Shown: piece after piece, positions 8,271 to 16,433 of the stretch
Numbering within the stretch: position 1 is the stretch's first letter
Layout of the letters: every line of letters begins with the position of its first letter
Assembly (NCBI GenBank): GCA_902786595.1
Contig: CADADB010000010.1
Span: 26,406-90,405, forward strand
Source of the DNA: an uncultured Bacteroidota bacterium
GTDB lineage: Bacteria; Bacteroidota; Bacteroidia; Bacteroidales; WCHB1-69
Length of the DNA: 64,000 bases
Direction: 5' to 3'
Program-made: the position numbers and the translations under genes
Notes under the pieces: generated by a model
The model's database searches: none
What the model saw: only the letters and a program-made list of their open reading frames with translations
Told to the model about the DNA's origin: nothing

Positions 8271-8958
8271 GTCAAAAAGAAAGAAACAAGAAACATTGCA
8301 GAAGGAATATCCTAATGCGGTGTTTTGTGATGTGACGAGCAAATCACCATATCTTGGATTAAGGCAATTAAGTCCGTTTTATCCATGGGGAGGTATACCT
8401 GTTAGTTTTTCACCAGGAGTTGAAGCCTCTTGTGTAGAAGCAGTATGGCAAGGATTGAAAGTGTTTGAAAACGCTGATGTTGATACGGAATTGTTTTTAA
8501 ACAACACTATGAAAGGTCTAAAACGCTCGTCACGAGTTTATGGTAAAGTCTTGGGGCACAGGAAAGGTGTTGATGGTGAAATATTACTTAATTATCATGA
8601 TGCTCGTAGAAAAATATACATTCCCACATATAAGTGGATGTTGGAACATAAAGCTTTTTATACCATTGAATATTTAAGGGCTTTTTGCCAAGAAAACCCC
8701 AACGTCACTCTCGTATTATTAGATTATCAGACAAATAGCAATATTGAGGATCTAACCAAGCCTTTGTCTCACGCATTTTTGGTTAAATCATACGTAGAGG
8801 GATTGCCTCCGTATGATGATGTAGTGATAGAGAAAACGGTTCACCATGTGGTCGTTGGGCGACGTGTTCATGAATGGCAAACAAAAGAGTATTCATTTAA
8901 GAAGCTCCCAGTGGTTGACGACAATAACAAACAATTAGCAATTGATTTCGATGAATAG
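8257..8958 (+). CDS. NADAR-like / DUF6939-type protein, candidate ADP-ribose hydrolase
   Basis: A 233-residue protein; I use the ATG at 8257 (MIVIESKRKK) in place of a TTG six bases earlier. It resembles a Bacteroidetes family I remember as DUF6939 (name from memory). The pattern LSPFYPWGG...CVEAVWQGLKVF (38-70), then KVLGHRKG (97-104) and DARRKIYIPTYKWMLEH (115-131), follows the layout of NADAR domains: a FYP entry loop, a conserved E..QGLK helix, a K-LG segment and an R...M helix. Some NADAR proteins remove ADP-ribose from guanosine and neutralise DarT1 toxins. The neighbour overlapping by 8 nt is a DarT-like gene, which supports an antitoxin role. The fold match is inference. Confidence 0.6.
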   Translation: MIVIESKRKKQETLQKEYPNAVFCDVTSKSPYLGLRQLSPFYPWGGIPVSFSPGVEASCVEAVWQGLKVFENADVDTELFLNNTMKGLKRSSRVYGKVLGHRKGVDGEILLNYHDARRKIYIPTYKWMLEHKAFYTIEYLRAFCQENPNVTLVLLDYQTNSNIEDLTKPLSHAFLVKSYVEGLPPYDDVVIEKTVHHVVVGRRVHEWQTKEYSFKKLPVVDDNNKQLAIDFDE

Positions 8959-10360
8959 AAGGAAGGATTACAAAGAGTTTAAGCAACTTCTTGAGAAGTA
9001 TAATATTACAAAGTTTTATCACTTCACAGACCGTGACAATGTTGATTCTATAATCAAAAATGGTGGACTGTTCTCTTATGGTGATTGTATTAAACGCGGA
9101 ATTAGAATAAACAGGCCAGGTGGGTCGGCGTTGTCGCACGAACTGGATTATAAAGAAAATTTGCAAAATTATGTTAGGGTTAGTTTATGCAAGAAACATC
9201 CAATGATGTTTACAGCAATACAGGATGAACGAATCGTAAACCCTGTGATATTGGAAATTGACACAGATGTTCTTTTTATAAAGGGTAATATTTTTTCAGA
9301 TAAGAATGCGGTTCGGAAAGATTCATGTAAGGGAAAGAGTTTCGCTGATTTTAGCAGAATACATTTCAATACAGTCAAACAAAGGAACCAATTTGAGGTT
9401 GATGATGACGAGCAAGACTATTATCAGGCAGAAATACTGGTACCACATCACATCTCGCTTAACTATATTTTGAATTTGACCGATTTCCAAACATTGGATT
9501 CTGAGAGAAAAGAGAGTTGTCTTAAGATACCTTATTCTTCAGCCATTACTCGGGAAAATCCAGCTGGTATTTTCTTCATACTTAATCAATCGTATCCCAC
9601 AGAAGAAAAGATAGAGTATGGAGGTGAAAAGATGTCCAAGGCAAGAGTTGAAGGAGGCATTGTTGATAAAGTGATAAACGAACTTATTTTGAGTAATACA
9701 AGTAATGGTGTCCTCAATGATAAGTATAATATTTCTGTTATTGGATATGGTGACTATGCGTATAGTTGCTTTGAAAAAGGAAATGTTCATACTTTGAAAG
9801 AGCTCCAAGATAATCCATTGTTTGTTAGAACAATGTCCAAAAAAACTAAGACACGACAAGGAACAAAAACAATCGAGATAAAACAACCAACATGGATAAA
9901 AACTAATAGTGATGGGGATGCAAAACTATATAAAGCCCTAAATAAAGCTCGAGATATAATTGAGAACTGGGCAGAGGAACATGAATCGTCATACCCACCT
10001 ATTGTGATACACATCACAGAATACAGATACCATGGCGCGGATGATAGTGATATGAAGCAAATGGCAAACCAAATAAAGTCCATATTTACAAAAGATGGGA
10101 ATGCCTTGTTTTTCAACATCATTCTCACGGAAAAGGAAGATGCTGTTTCCGTACTATTTCCATATGACAATCAAGCAGTTTCAGACTCATATTATGGGAC
10201 GATGTATTGTTTAATGTCCAGCATTTTGCCAAAATCATTTAATCAAAATGTCGCTTGTTTTAATGAGATTGAAGATGTTTTATGTCAAAGATATGGAATA
10301 GCCTTTAATGTTAAATTCAAGGACTTATTTGATACTATACTCTCTATTATACCAAAATGA
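8951..10360 (+). CDS. DarT-like ADP-ribosyltransferase fused to degenerate vWA domain
   Basis: A 469-residue protein from the ATG at 8951, overlapping the previous stop by 8 nt. Residues 1-180 resemble DarT/DUF4433: KFYHFTDRDNVDSIIKNGGLFS (21-42), VSLCKKHPMMFTAI (77-90) and YYQAEILVP (158-166), where Glu161 is the candidate catalytic residue. DarT enzymes attach ADP-ribose from NAD to DNA bases. Residues about 200-465 resemble a vWA domain of the type with MSKARVEGGIVDKVINEL, VIGYGDYAY, and PPIVIHITEYRYHG. The metal-binding MIDAS looks lost: the expected DxSGSM is LNQSYP (211-216) and ITDG is ITEY. Inference: the toxin is tethered to a partner through a metal-free vWA. Confidence 0.75.
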   Translation: MNRRKDYKEFKQLLEKYNITKFYHFTDRDNVDSIIKNGGLFSYGDCIKRGIRINRPGGSALSHELDYKENLQNYVRVSLCKKHPMMFTAIQDERIVNPVILEIDTDVLFIKGNIFSDKNAVRKDSCKGKSFADFSRIHFNTVKQRNQFEVDDDEQDYYQAEILVPHHISLNYILNLTDFQTLDSERKESCLKIPYSSAITRENPAGIFFILNQSYPTEEKIEYGGEKMSKARVEGGIVDKVINELILSNTSNGVLNDKYNISVIGYGDYAYSCFEKGNVHTLKELQDNPLFVRTMSKKTKTRQGTKTIEIKQPTWIKTNSDGDAKLYKALNKARDIIENWAEEHESSYPPIVIHITEYRYHGADDSDMKQMANQIKSIFTKDGNALFFNIILTEKEDAVSVLFPYDNQAVSDSYYGTMYCLMSSILPKSFNQNVACFNEIEDVLCQRYGIAFNVKFKDLFDTILSIIPK

Positions 10361-10698
10361 ACTGGTCTTGTAAGTATAAATATTCTCTTTTGATATTTAC
10401 AGAACGACACCTGAAATCACCATTTCAGACAATTCGCGACAGGTGAACTTTTTATGACAAGAATATTTTGCAACCAGCTGTCATTTAGTGAATTATATGA
10501 TTGTTTGTGGTAATTTTAGTGAACCAATCAGTCCAAACAAACATACAATCAGCAAGGCATCGCTAGGTTTTTCAACGGCGACGAGACGCTGGAGAGACAA
10601 ACACCCCCCTCTTTGCAAGCCTTGCAAACCCCGCCCTCATCACCCGAAATATCGTATTTTTGCGCCGGTTAATAATTGTAAGAAAGAGTGCTCATATT
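10361..10698 (+). promoter_or_regulatory. Gene-free stretch with promoter at 10655
   Basis: The end of the AT-rich cassette. It holds a weak inverted pair (AACGACACCTG near 10402 and CGCGACAGGTGA near 10435). Near 10610 the base composition changes to GC-rich backbone. The element TATTTTTGC at 10655-10663 is a good -7 promoter for the gene starting at 10699. The short ORF from 10488 has no protein-like features and I leave it out. Confidence 0.6.
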
Positions 10699-11817
10699 AT
10701 GAATGATACACTGCCAAAAGAAGTCCATCGTCAGAAGGCTTTGTTCAGTCGGGACCTGCCTTTTGAGCCTCAATATGGCATGATGCTGTATATCGAGGCG
10801 GGCGCGAATGAAGAGGTCAACGAGTACTTTCACAAAAATATGGAGAAGGCTTGCCGTATTTTGGGCAAATCGTTTACTTATTTGCCGGAAATGTTGGACA
10901 AGCTGGTGCAAATTGTGGAGTACAACTGGCCGGAGACCGATTCCGCTTGGATAGAGAAGGCGAAGTCCGATCCGTCGTGGATACAAGACACTTATCGGGA
11001 AATCCTCTCCTACAGGATAGACAAAGAAGACGAAATGCCCGAATTGCCTCTGCAAATCGTGGAATTACCCATGCTAATGCGCCATGAAGAGACCTCTTTA
11101 GACGGCCATGTTTTCACTCTGTTTCCACTTCTGTACAGTAACGACACCCAATTCGAGCAATTGTTGACGGCCATCGCGCAGGCGCCTCGTCCTGATTCGA
11201 ATACATTTCATAGTACGCTTATTGAACAGCCCCTGCGTTATAGCCGCTTGCGGGAGCGCGTGGATGTTGACCCCAAAGACAACGCGGACTGGGGGAGAAT
11301 CGATGTGCTGGCGGACGAAATCCGGCAGCGAATCGAGGAAATGCGCTCGATTGGGGTGTCCGACTTTGTCATAAAGAAACTGATTGCATTGCCTGACCCA
11401 AAACTGAGCACGCTTCGCATCACCAAGGATTACGGCATTTTCCTGCCCGACTACAACGATATGGAAATCTCCCTGCCGACACTCTCCAAGGTGGTCTATT
11501 TCTTCTACCTGCGCCATTCCAAAGGATTGCGGTTCAAGGAGTTGATCGACTACCGCGAGGAGTTGCTGCAGATTTACCGTCTTATATCTAACCGTTATGA
11601 CGCGGCTAAAATGGAGCAAAGCATCGACGATTTGGTTGACTCCACCGGCAATTCCATCAATGAAAAGTGCAGCCGCATCCGCGCCGCCTTTGTAAGCCGG
11701 TTCAGCGATGATCTGGCCAAGAACTACTACATCACGGGATCTTCCGGTCAGGCGAAATACATCCCCCTCGACCGCAGTTTGGTGATAGATGAGGCGGGGA
11801 TAACAAACAAGCTATAA
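10699..11817 (+). CDS. Uncharacterised conserved-looking protein
   Basis: A 372-residue soluble protein; the ATG at 10699 follows the promoter at 10655 by 35 nt. I do not assign a function. It begins MNDTLPKEVHRQKALFSRDLPFEPQYG and has helical segments, then a C-terminal part (LSKVVYFFYLRHSKGLRFKELIDYREELLQIY ... NSINEKCSRIRAAFVSRF ... KNYYITG) that I remember from other unannotated Bacteroidetes proteins. No signal peptide, membrane segment or catalytic motif is evident. GC-richer than the cassette upstream, so it is probably a separate unit. Confidence 0.65.
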   Translation: MNDTLPKEVHRQKALFSRDLPFEPQYGMMLYIEAGANEEVNEYFHKNMEKACRILGKSFTYLPEMLDKLVQIVEYNWPETDSAWIEKAKSDPSWIQDTYREILSYRIDKEDEMPELPLQIVELPMLMRHEETSLDGHVFTLFPLLYSNDTQFEQLLTAIAQAPRPDSNTFHSTLIEQPLRYSRLRERVDVDPKDNADWGRIDVLADEIRQRIEEMRSIGVSDFVIKKLIALPDPKLSTLRITKDYGIFLPDYNDMEISLPTLSKVVYFFYLRHSKGLRFKELIDYREELLQIYRLISNRYDAAKMEQSIDDLVDSTGNSINEKCSRIRAAFVSRFSDDLAKNYYITGSSGQAKYIPLDRSLVIDEAGITNKL

Positions 11818-11890
11818 CACAGTGGTGCCGAAAATTGTACAATTTACCATAAAACTGAAGAGCCAACAGGATAAAATAGGCATAACGTAT

Positions 11891-12571
11891 ATGAACGATC
11901 TACTAACTTTTAATGCTGTTTCTGCATGGACAGCTTTTGGAGCTCAAGATTACTCTGGTTTAGAACGACATGGAAACCAAATATACAACTATTTCGTTCA
12001 CAATCCAGGTGAACTCCTTAAGTTAGATAAACCTCTTTTAATCGGAAAGGTTTTCCAAGTATGTCTCGGTTTTCAAGAGCCAGACGAGGATATACAAGAG
12101 GTTCGGGCAGAAAATGCATTTCTGTGCTTTTCCCAAGCTTTAGAATCCAACAAGACAAATGTTCATGACGAAGCTTCTGCAAGACTAATGATGCTTTTAA
12201 TTCGAGACCAGAAGCATTTGATTAGTAAGGTGGGGCAGGCGTGTCGAAACGAGCATGCAAATCCGTATGGTTTTTTGGATATGTTTGATGATGGTCTACC
12301 GATGGATATGCCTATGGCAACAAACACAAAGATGCTTTTTACCGCATACTATATTTATGATGGTATTCTTGACAAAACAAATGTCAGTGGCGAATTTGTA
12401 AATGTAGGAGAAAGGAGTGCGTATGAGAATGTCAAAAGACATATTATTGACAACTGTGATCAGTTAAGCAGCACAGCGTCAGAAAGAAAGATAGAACTTG
12501 GCGGTATCGTTTTTAATAAGATATGTGACAGACTTCGTAAAGATATCTCGCTGTATTCAGACAGTATGTAA
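11891..12571 (+). CDS. Uncharacterised protein, AT-rich
   Basis: A 226-residue protein from the ATG at 11891 (MNDLLTFNAVSAWTAFGAQDYSGLERHGNQ). An upstream GTG at 11822 is possible but adds an unlikely leader. It is mostly helical by composition, with no signal peptide and no motif I recognise. It follows the preceding unknown gene by 73 nt. Its AT-rich codon use differs from that neighbour, so it may have been acquired separately. It could be a partner of the gene at 10699, but nothing in the sequence shows that. Confidence 0.6.
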   Translation: MNDLLTFNAVSAWTAFGAQDYSGLERHGNQIYNYFVHNPGELLKLDKPLLIGKVFQVCLGFQEPDEDIQEVRAENAFLCFSQALESNKTNVHDEASARLMMLLIRDQKHLISKVGQACRNEHANPYGFLDMFDDGLPMDMPMATNTKMLFTAYYIYDGILDKTNVSGEFVNVGERSAYENVKRHIIDNCDQLSSTASERKIELGGIVFNKICDRLRKDISLYSDSM

Positions 12572-12750
12572 CAATCCGCAATAAGTAAACTTCTTTGTGC
12601 TGACGTTCCTTTGGACCGGCTTCGTGGCAGCAGCATTATATTTAGTCATCGATTGATTGGACTGGAGTATCGTTTCTTCGCAAAACAGGAGGAAAAGACG
12701 GGCGGTTGTTGTGCTTTTCCCGGCCACAGCAGGCCGCTGCGGCCGAAGCC

Positions 12751-13114
12751 AATTCCCCTTCTATTTTAGAAGGGGTGCCCGTAGGGCGGGGTAGTAATAC
12801 TGAATATCAATATTCCTTGTGAAACAATGACCATCATCAACGACATCAGAATCAAAGACCGATACGTCCACTGTCTCTCTGAAAACAGAGAACTGTTGGG
12901 CTACGCACGCAACAACCGAAAAGCCGGCAATATGGCTGAAATCGCATTCTGGAAACAACCGCACAGGAAAATGTTAGCATGAGGATTGAAATAGGAATAT
13001 TAGATGCTGTTATCTTGCCTTACGTGCGTATCCTTTTGAATTTCAATAGGAATTCTGATGTTTTATATTACTACCCCGGCCTCCGGCCACCCCTTCTAAA
13101 ATAGAAGGGGAATT
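12751..13114. repeat. Large inverted repeat flanking a gene remnant
   Basis: The arm 12751-12799 is matched in reverse complement by 13066-13114, 49 nt each. The outer 27 nt (containing CCCCTTCTATTTTAGAAGGGG) and the inner 12 nt (GGGGTAGTAATA) match exactly. The middle is imperfect. Each outer part is itself a palindrome. The remaining sequence 12572-13221 holds only the DUF559 remnant between the arms and GC-rich hairpins near 12720-12745 and 13115-13140. Confidence 0.8.
12827..12982 (+). pseudogene. DUF559 endonuclease remnant, N-terminal 51 codons
   Basis: The ORF encodes 51 residues, including GYARNNRKAGNMAEIAFWKQ, which matches the start of Bacteroidetes DUF559 (Vsr/MTES-like endonuclease) proteins. 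It then stops within ten residues. No continuation of the DUF559 core (the IDFDRQ... and IVDFYV segments) is visible in the next 150 nt in any frame. It lies between the arms of the inverted repeat at 12751-13114. Confidence 0.65.
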
Positions 13115-13221
13115 TCCCCGCTCCGGCAGTGTACTGCCGTGGCCGTAATATTGATCGGACGAGAGTTTTTGCTCCCAGCAACAGGACATTTGTGAGCGAC
13201 ACCCTTTTGCCGGAACTTTAA

Positions 13222-14169
13222 ATGATCAAAAAACAAACGAAACTTCGATACAACAAAAACCACCCCATCATGAAACTCAACCACCTCATGACCCTTCCCC
13301 TCGACACTGAGAGCGAAACCGTTGCCACGGGCTTCCAACATCTTGACCACCTTACCGGCGGACTGCGAACAGGGCAAATATGCACCGTTGCCGCACGACC
13401 GGGGATGGGCAAAACGGCCTTCGCCGTGTCCCTTCTGCGCAATATAGGGGTGGTTCAGAAAGTGCCCACGGCGTATTTTTCCCTCGATCTGACCGAGCTG
13501 GAAATCGTGAGAAGACTTAAGGCCTCCCTAACCGGCAGTTGGGAAACCGTGCCTTGCAATGAGATAACGCCACCCGTGGATGTTATCGATGCAATGGAAA
13601 AGATAGGGTTTCACATAGGAAAAGGCCGGGATGTGGAACAGGAAGCCGTGCAAATGATGAAAGAAGCCCCTGTCTGGTTAGAACACAACTTGGAAGTAGG
13701 TGTGGATGAGATTGTCAGTCGTATGGAGCGGCTACATCAGGAGAACCAGGTGCGGGTCGTGATTATCGACAGTATGCATGGAATCAGGTGTGCCAACAAT
13801 CACACAGAACAATCGCAGGCACTCAGGAAACTATATCAGGCCGCAGATAGTCTAAAACTGGCGGTGATACTGACCTCTTGGCTAAACCGTTCGGTGGAAA
13901 CTCGGGATGGCTCTAAACGTCCATGGTTAAGCGATTTAAGGGATTGGTATCAGCTTGAGTGTTTTTCTTCGATGGTAATGTTCGTTTATCGCCCGGAGTA
14001 TTATTATCTTGATACATTTGAAGACAATTCCCCCTCGGAAGACATGGCCGACATCATGGTGGGAAAGAACAGCTTTGGCGACACCGGTGATGTGCGCATG
14101 CACTTTGACAACCATGCCAGTTTCAGGGAAATTTCATACGATGACAATGATAAATCCACACATCTGTGA
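13222..14169 (+). CDS. Stand-alone DnaB-like helicase ATPase domain
   Basis: Up to 315 residues; the start may be the ATG at 13222 or at 13270 (MKLNHLMTLP). It corresponds to only the C-terminal RecA-like domain of replicative DnaB. It has TGFQHLDHLTGGLRTGQI, Walker A ARPGMGKT (58-65), Walker B VRVVIIDS, and the late LSDLRDWYQLE...MVMFVYRPEYY and GDTGDVRMHFD motifs. The N-terminal DnaB domain and linker helix needed for hexamer and primase contacts are absent, and Walker B is IDSMHG where DnaB has IDYLQL. A replicative role is unlikely; a KaiC-like or accessory ATPase is possible. Confidence 0.8.
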   Translation: MIKKQTKLRYNKNHPIMKLNHLMTLPLDTESETVATGFQHLDHLTGGLRTGQICTVAARPGMGKTAFAVSLLRNIGVVQKVPTAYFSLDLTELEIVRRLKASLTGSWETVPCNEITPPVDVIDAMEKIGFHIGKGRDVEQEAVQMMKEAPVWLEHNLEVGVDEIVSRMERLHQENQVRVVIIDSMHGIRCANNHTEQSQALRKLYQAADSLKLAVILTSWLNRSVETRDGSKRPWLSDLRDWYQLECFSSMVMFVYRPEYYYLDTFEDNSPSEDMADIMVGKNSFGDTGDVRMHFDNHASFREISYDDNDKSTHL

Positions 14170-14229
14170 ACTTGTTTTGAAAAATTCCGGGAAGTTACTG
14201 ATATATGTAAATAAAAACCCCAAAGAACA

Positions 14230-15093
14230 ATGAATCAAAGAAACTTTACCAAATTCGCAATTATTCTCCTTTGCATCGCCGCATTCTCCGCTTGCACCAC
14301 ATCCCAAAAGACCGATGAAGAAAACCAGCAAGTCCGCTGGCCGGATTTCCTGCGGGATTGGGCGGCGGATTATGAAATCAACGACAGCCAACGGCTTTCG
14401 CTTATCAATTTGATAGATTCCGTCTATTATTTCCTGGAGGATAGCACCCAATCTGTCGAAGCCCATTCGGATCAGGTGTGCCGGATGCTGGATCGAATGG
14501 CTGATGTCATAGCCAATGACTCTGCGTTTGAGTTTACCCTGATGATGCGGGCTACGGCAGACAACTTTTGGGCACAAGCGCCAAGGGATGAACGGATTCT
14601 ACAATGCGATTGTTCAAGCGAGTCGATCAGTCGCCTCATGGATTGGCAAACCGTGTATTCGACAGATGTGGAACTTATGTGCTACACGATTACCCCTGAC
14701 CCCTGGCAAACCCCTTGGCACTTTGCCAATATGATTCTTACCATAGATAAGGATGGTGAAGATCCTCTTGCCAGTTTCGTGATCACCAACTTCCAAGATT
14801 ACAAAATGGACAGTGTTCAAATCGCTTTCCATGATAGCACCTCCACACTGGTGGATGTTTTATATGAAGATGAGGTGTTTGTCGATTCTTCAAGTGCGGC
14901 AGGGGGCGTTAAGACTTTGCTCATGCCTTACAAGTATCTGATTCGAATGTTGTCGCATTCAGCAAGTGTGAGTGTCGCATATAAAACAACTGAAGGATGG
15001 TATTCTATGCGAGGTTTTCCGCAAAGGAACTTCAAAAAGAATTTGAATGATTGTCCCCGGTTGAAGAAGGCGTCAGATCAAATTACGCGGTAG
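14230..15093 (+). CDS. Lipoprotein, unknown function
   Basis: A 287-residue protein with a lipoprotein signal: charged start, hydrophobic ILLCIAAF and lipobox FSAC with Cys22. The mature part is acidic, begins with many Asp/Glu and Trp residues (VRWPDFLRDWAADYEIND) and has no domain I recognise. A later segment (FVITNFQDYKMDSVQIAFHDS) looks like beta structure. Expected at the outer membrane or periplasmic face. It stands 60 nt after the DnaB-like gene and converges with the XRE gene. Confidence 0.7.
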   Translation: MNQRNFTKFAIILLCIAAFSACTTSQKTDEENQQVRWPDFLRDWAADYEINDSQRLSLINLIDSVYYFLEDSTQSVEAHSDQVCRMLDRMADVIANDSAFEFTLMMRATADNFWAQAPRDERILQCDCSSESISRLMDWQTVYSTDVELMCYTITPDPWQTPWHFANMILTIDKDGEDPLASFVITNFQDYKMDSVQIAFHDSTSTLVDVLYEDEVFVDSSSAAGGVKTLLMPYKYLIRMLSHSASVSVAYKTTEGWYSMRGFPQRNFKKNLNDCPRLKKASDQITR

Positions 15094-15102
15094 TTAACTT
15101 CA

Positions 15103-15750
15103 TCAAATGAACAGGGTTTCAAGCGTACATCCGAGCACGCGGGCCAAGGCAAAAACCGTCTGCACCTCGGCTTTCCGGATGTCCTGGTCCCCTTGTTCGT
15201 AGGCTTGGATCATGCGCAACGAAACACCGGAAATTTCCGACAGCTGCTTTTGCGTGATTCGTTGCTGCTTTCTTATGGTTTTCAGCATATTATGGCGCTC
15301 TTTCAAATGCCGTTTCATAATGGCGGCAGCTGTGGCCACGAATTTCGTGAGATCCGCTTCGTGCAAGGTGGGATAAAGCGAAAGTACTGTATTGATATCC
15401 AATCCGTTACGCTGAATGAATGAGAACGAGTAGGTTGATTGCCATTGGTAATAGGCCAACGCCCATCCTACCCAGTATTCGGGCGTGCGTTCAAATAGGC
15501 TGAATTCAGTTTCGGGGATCCGAATGTCGGATGACCGCGTCAGTACTTTTCTCATCAGCTCCATCCCTGACAACCCGGAGACATAGCGAGGATTGCCGGT
15601 CTCCATTTGTGCGGCGATTCCGCTGGAGAGGAACATCTCGTAATAGGCGTTCAGATCGCAATGCGCGACACGGACAGCACAATCGAGCATCGTGCCCAAG
15701 TTGTGCATGGCATCCTCAAGGTAGAGTTGATTATAGGCGGGGGTCATCAT
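15103..15750 (-). CDS. XRE-type HTH regulator, candidate antitoxin of the DUF3990 pair
   Basis: A 215-residue protein. The last 65 residues are an XRE HTH (RKQQRITQKQLSEISGVSLRMIQAYEQGDQDIRKAE). The first 140 are a helical domain (LEDAMHNLGTMLDCAV, FLSSGIAAQMETGNPRYVSGLSGMEL, EYWVGWALAYYQW) that I know from HTH proteins next to DUF3990/DUF3791 genes. Its start overlaps the end of the DUF3990 gene by 20 nt, so the two are co-translated. A palindrome before the pair suggests autorepression. Start may be the ATG at 15750 or the next codon. Confidence 0.8.
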   Translation of the reverse strand: MMTPAYNQLYLEDAMHNLGTMLDCAVRVAHCDLNAYYEMFLSSGIAAQMETGNPRYVSGLSGMELMRKVLTRSSDIRIPETEFSLFERTPEYWVGWALAYYQWQSTYSFSFIQRNGLDINTVLSLYPTLHEADLTKFVATAAAIMKRHLKERHNMLKTIRKQQRITQKQLSEISGVSLRMIQAYEQGDQDIRKAEVQTVFALARVLGCTLETLFI

Positions 15751-16408
15751 TGTTCCAGTTTTGTCTCAGAATATCAATCATGTAAATGGCATCAGAGGCG
15801 GTGGCCATTGTTTTTTGGTTTTGGAAGTCCTCGCGTGCTTGCCGGTCACGCGCCATCCGTTTGGGATAATATTGGCTGCTATCCACCGGAATGCTTTCAA
15901 TAAAATGCAATTGCGCGAAGGCCCTTTCGGATTTCAACACCACTTGCTCACCCAAATTCCCTAACATCATTGCCTTGCGCAACTGCTCCAGCGAAATGGT
16001 GTTGTTCAGGAAAGCGTTCGCAAATGCAAAATAGGAGTCGTCGGCCCGGTAGCCGACAATCAAGTCGTATGGCTCATAATCAGGCAGAAAATGATTTAAT
16101 AGGTATTCTTTTGCATCCGATGGCAATCCTTGCGACAGCACAAAAGTCCTGTTTTTCAGCAAAATCGAAAGCCAATTCAGAATATGATAGGGCTTTGTGT
16201 TCAATCGAAGAATCTGCAACCCATCAAGGATAAGTTCATAATGGTTGGCAAAACCATCGCTCTTTTCGGTGCTGGCCCATTCTTTCGCAAGTTCCGGGTT
16301 TTCAGTACAATAAAATCCCAACCCATAATCATTCTTCGGGTTTCCAATGCCGAGTTCAGGTCGCTCAACCACCTTCGTCGAGCCGTGATATAATGTCAGA
16401 TTATCCAT
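15731..16408 (-). CDS. DUF3990 ART-like protein, candidate toxin
   Basis: A 225-residue protein. The start MDNLTLYHGSTKVVERPELG followed by DYGLGFYCTENPELAKEWA matches DUF3990, a family with an ADP-ribosyltransferase-like fold (YHGS entry and the GFY-T strand). A later YDLIVGYRADDSYFAFANAF is also typical. The start at 16408 lies just after a promoter and a palindrome; a longer frame reaching 16843 would run through that promoter and the antisense gene. A toxin role is inferred from fold and from the overlapping HTH gene. Confidence 0.8.
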   Translation of the reverse strand: MDNLTLYHGSTKVVERPELGIGNPKNDYGLGFYCTENPELAKEWASTEKSDGFANHYELILDGLQILRLNTKPYHILNWLSILLKNRTFVLSQGLPSDAKEYLLNHFLPDYEPYDLIVGYRADDSYFAFANAFLNNTISLEQLRKAMMLGNLGEQVVLKSERAFAQLHFIESIPVDSSQYYPKRMARDRQAREDFQNQKTMATASDAIYMIDILRQNWNNDDPRL

Positions 16409-16411
16409 AAA

Positions 16412-16431
16412 ACTATCGTTATAACGAGAGT
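16412..16431 (-). promoter_or_regulatory. Palindromic operator in the DUF3990/XRE leader
   Basis: The 20-nt sequence ACTATCGTTATAACGAGAGT is an inverted repeat with one mismatched pair. It sits between the -7 element and the DUF3990 start codon, where a bound XRE protein would block transcription. Confidence 0.65.
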
Positions 16432-16433
16432 TT

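Noticed and set aside
10488-10706. 72-codon ORF before the gene at 10699
   Set aside because: It covers the promoter TATTTTTGC and runs across the base-composition boundary; no motif.
13222-14169. Replicative helicase dnaB
   Set aside because: The N-terminal domain is absent, Walker B differs and there is no replication context.
3387-16408. Integrated phage or conjugative element
   Set aside because: Composition and gene content are accessory, but no integrase, transposase, relaxase, structural gene or att-like direct repeat was found.
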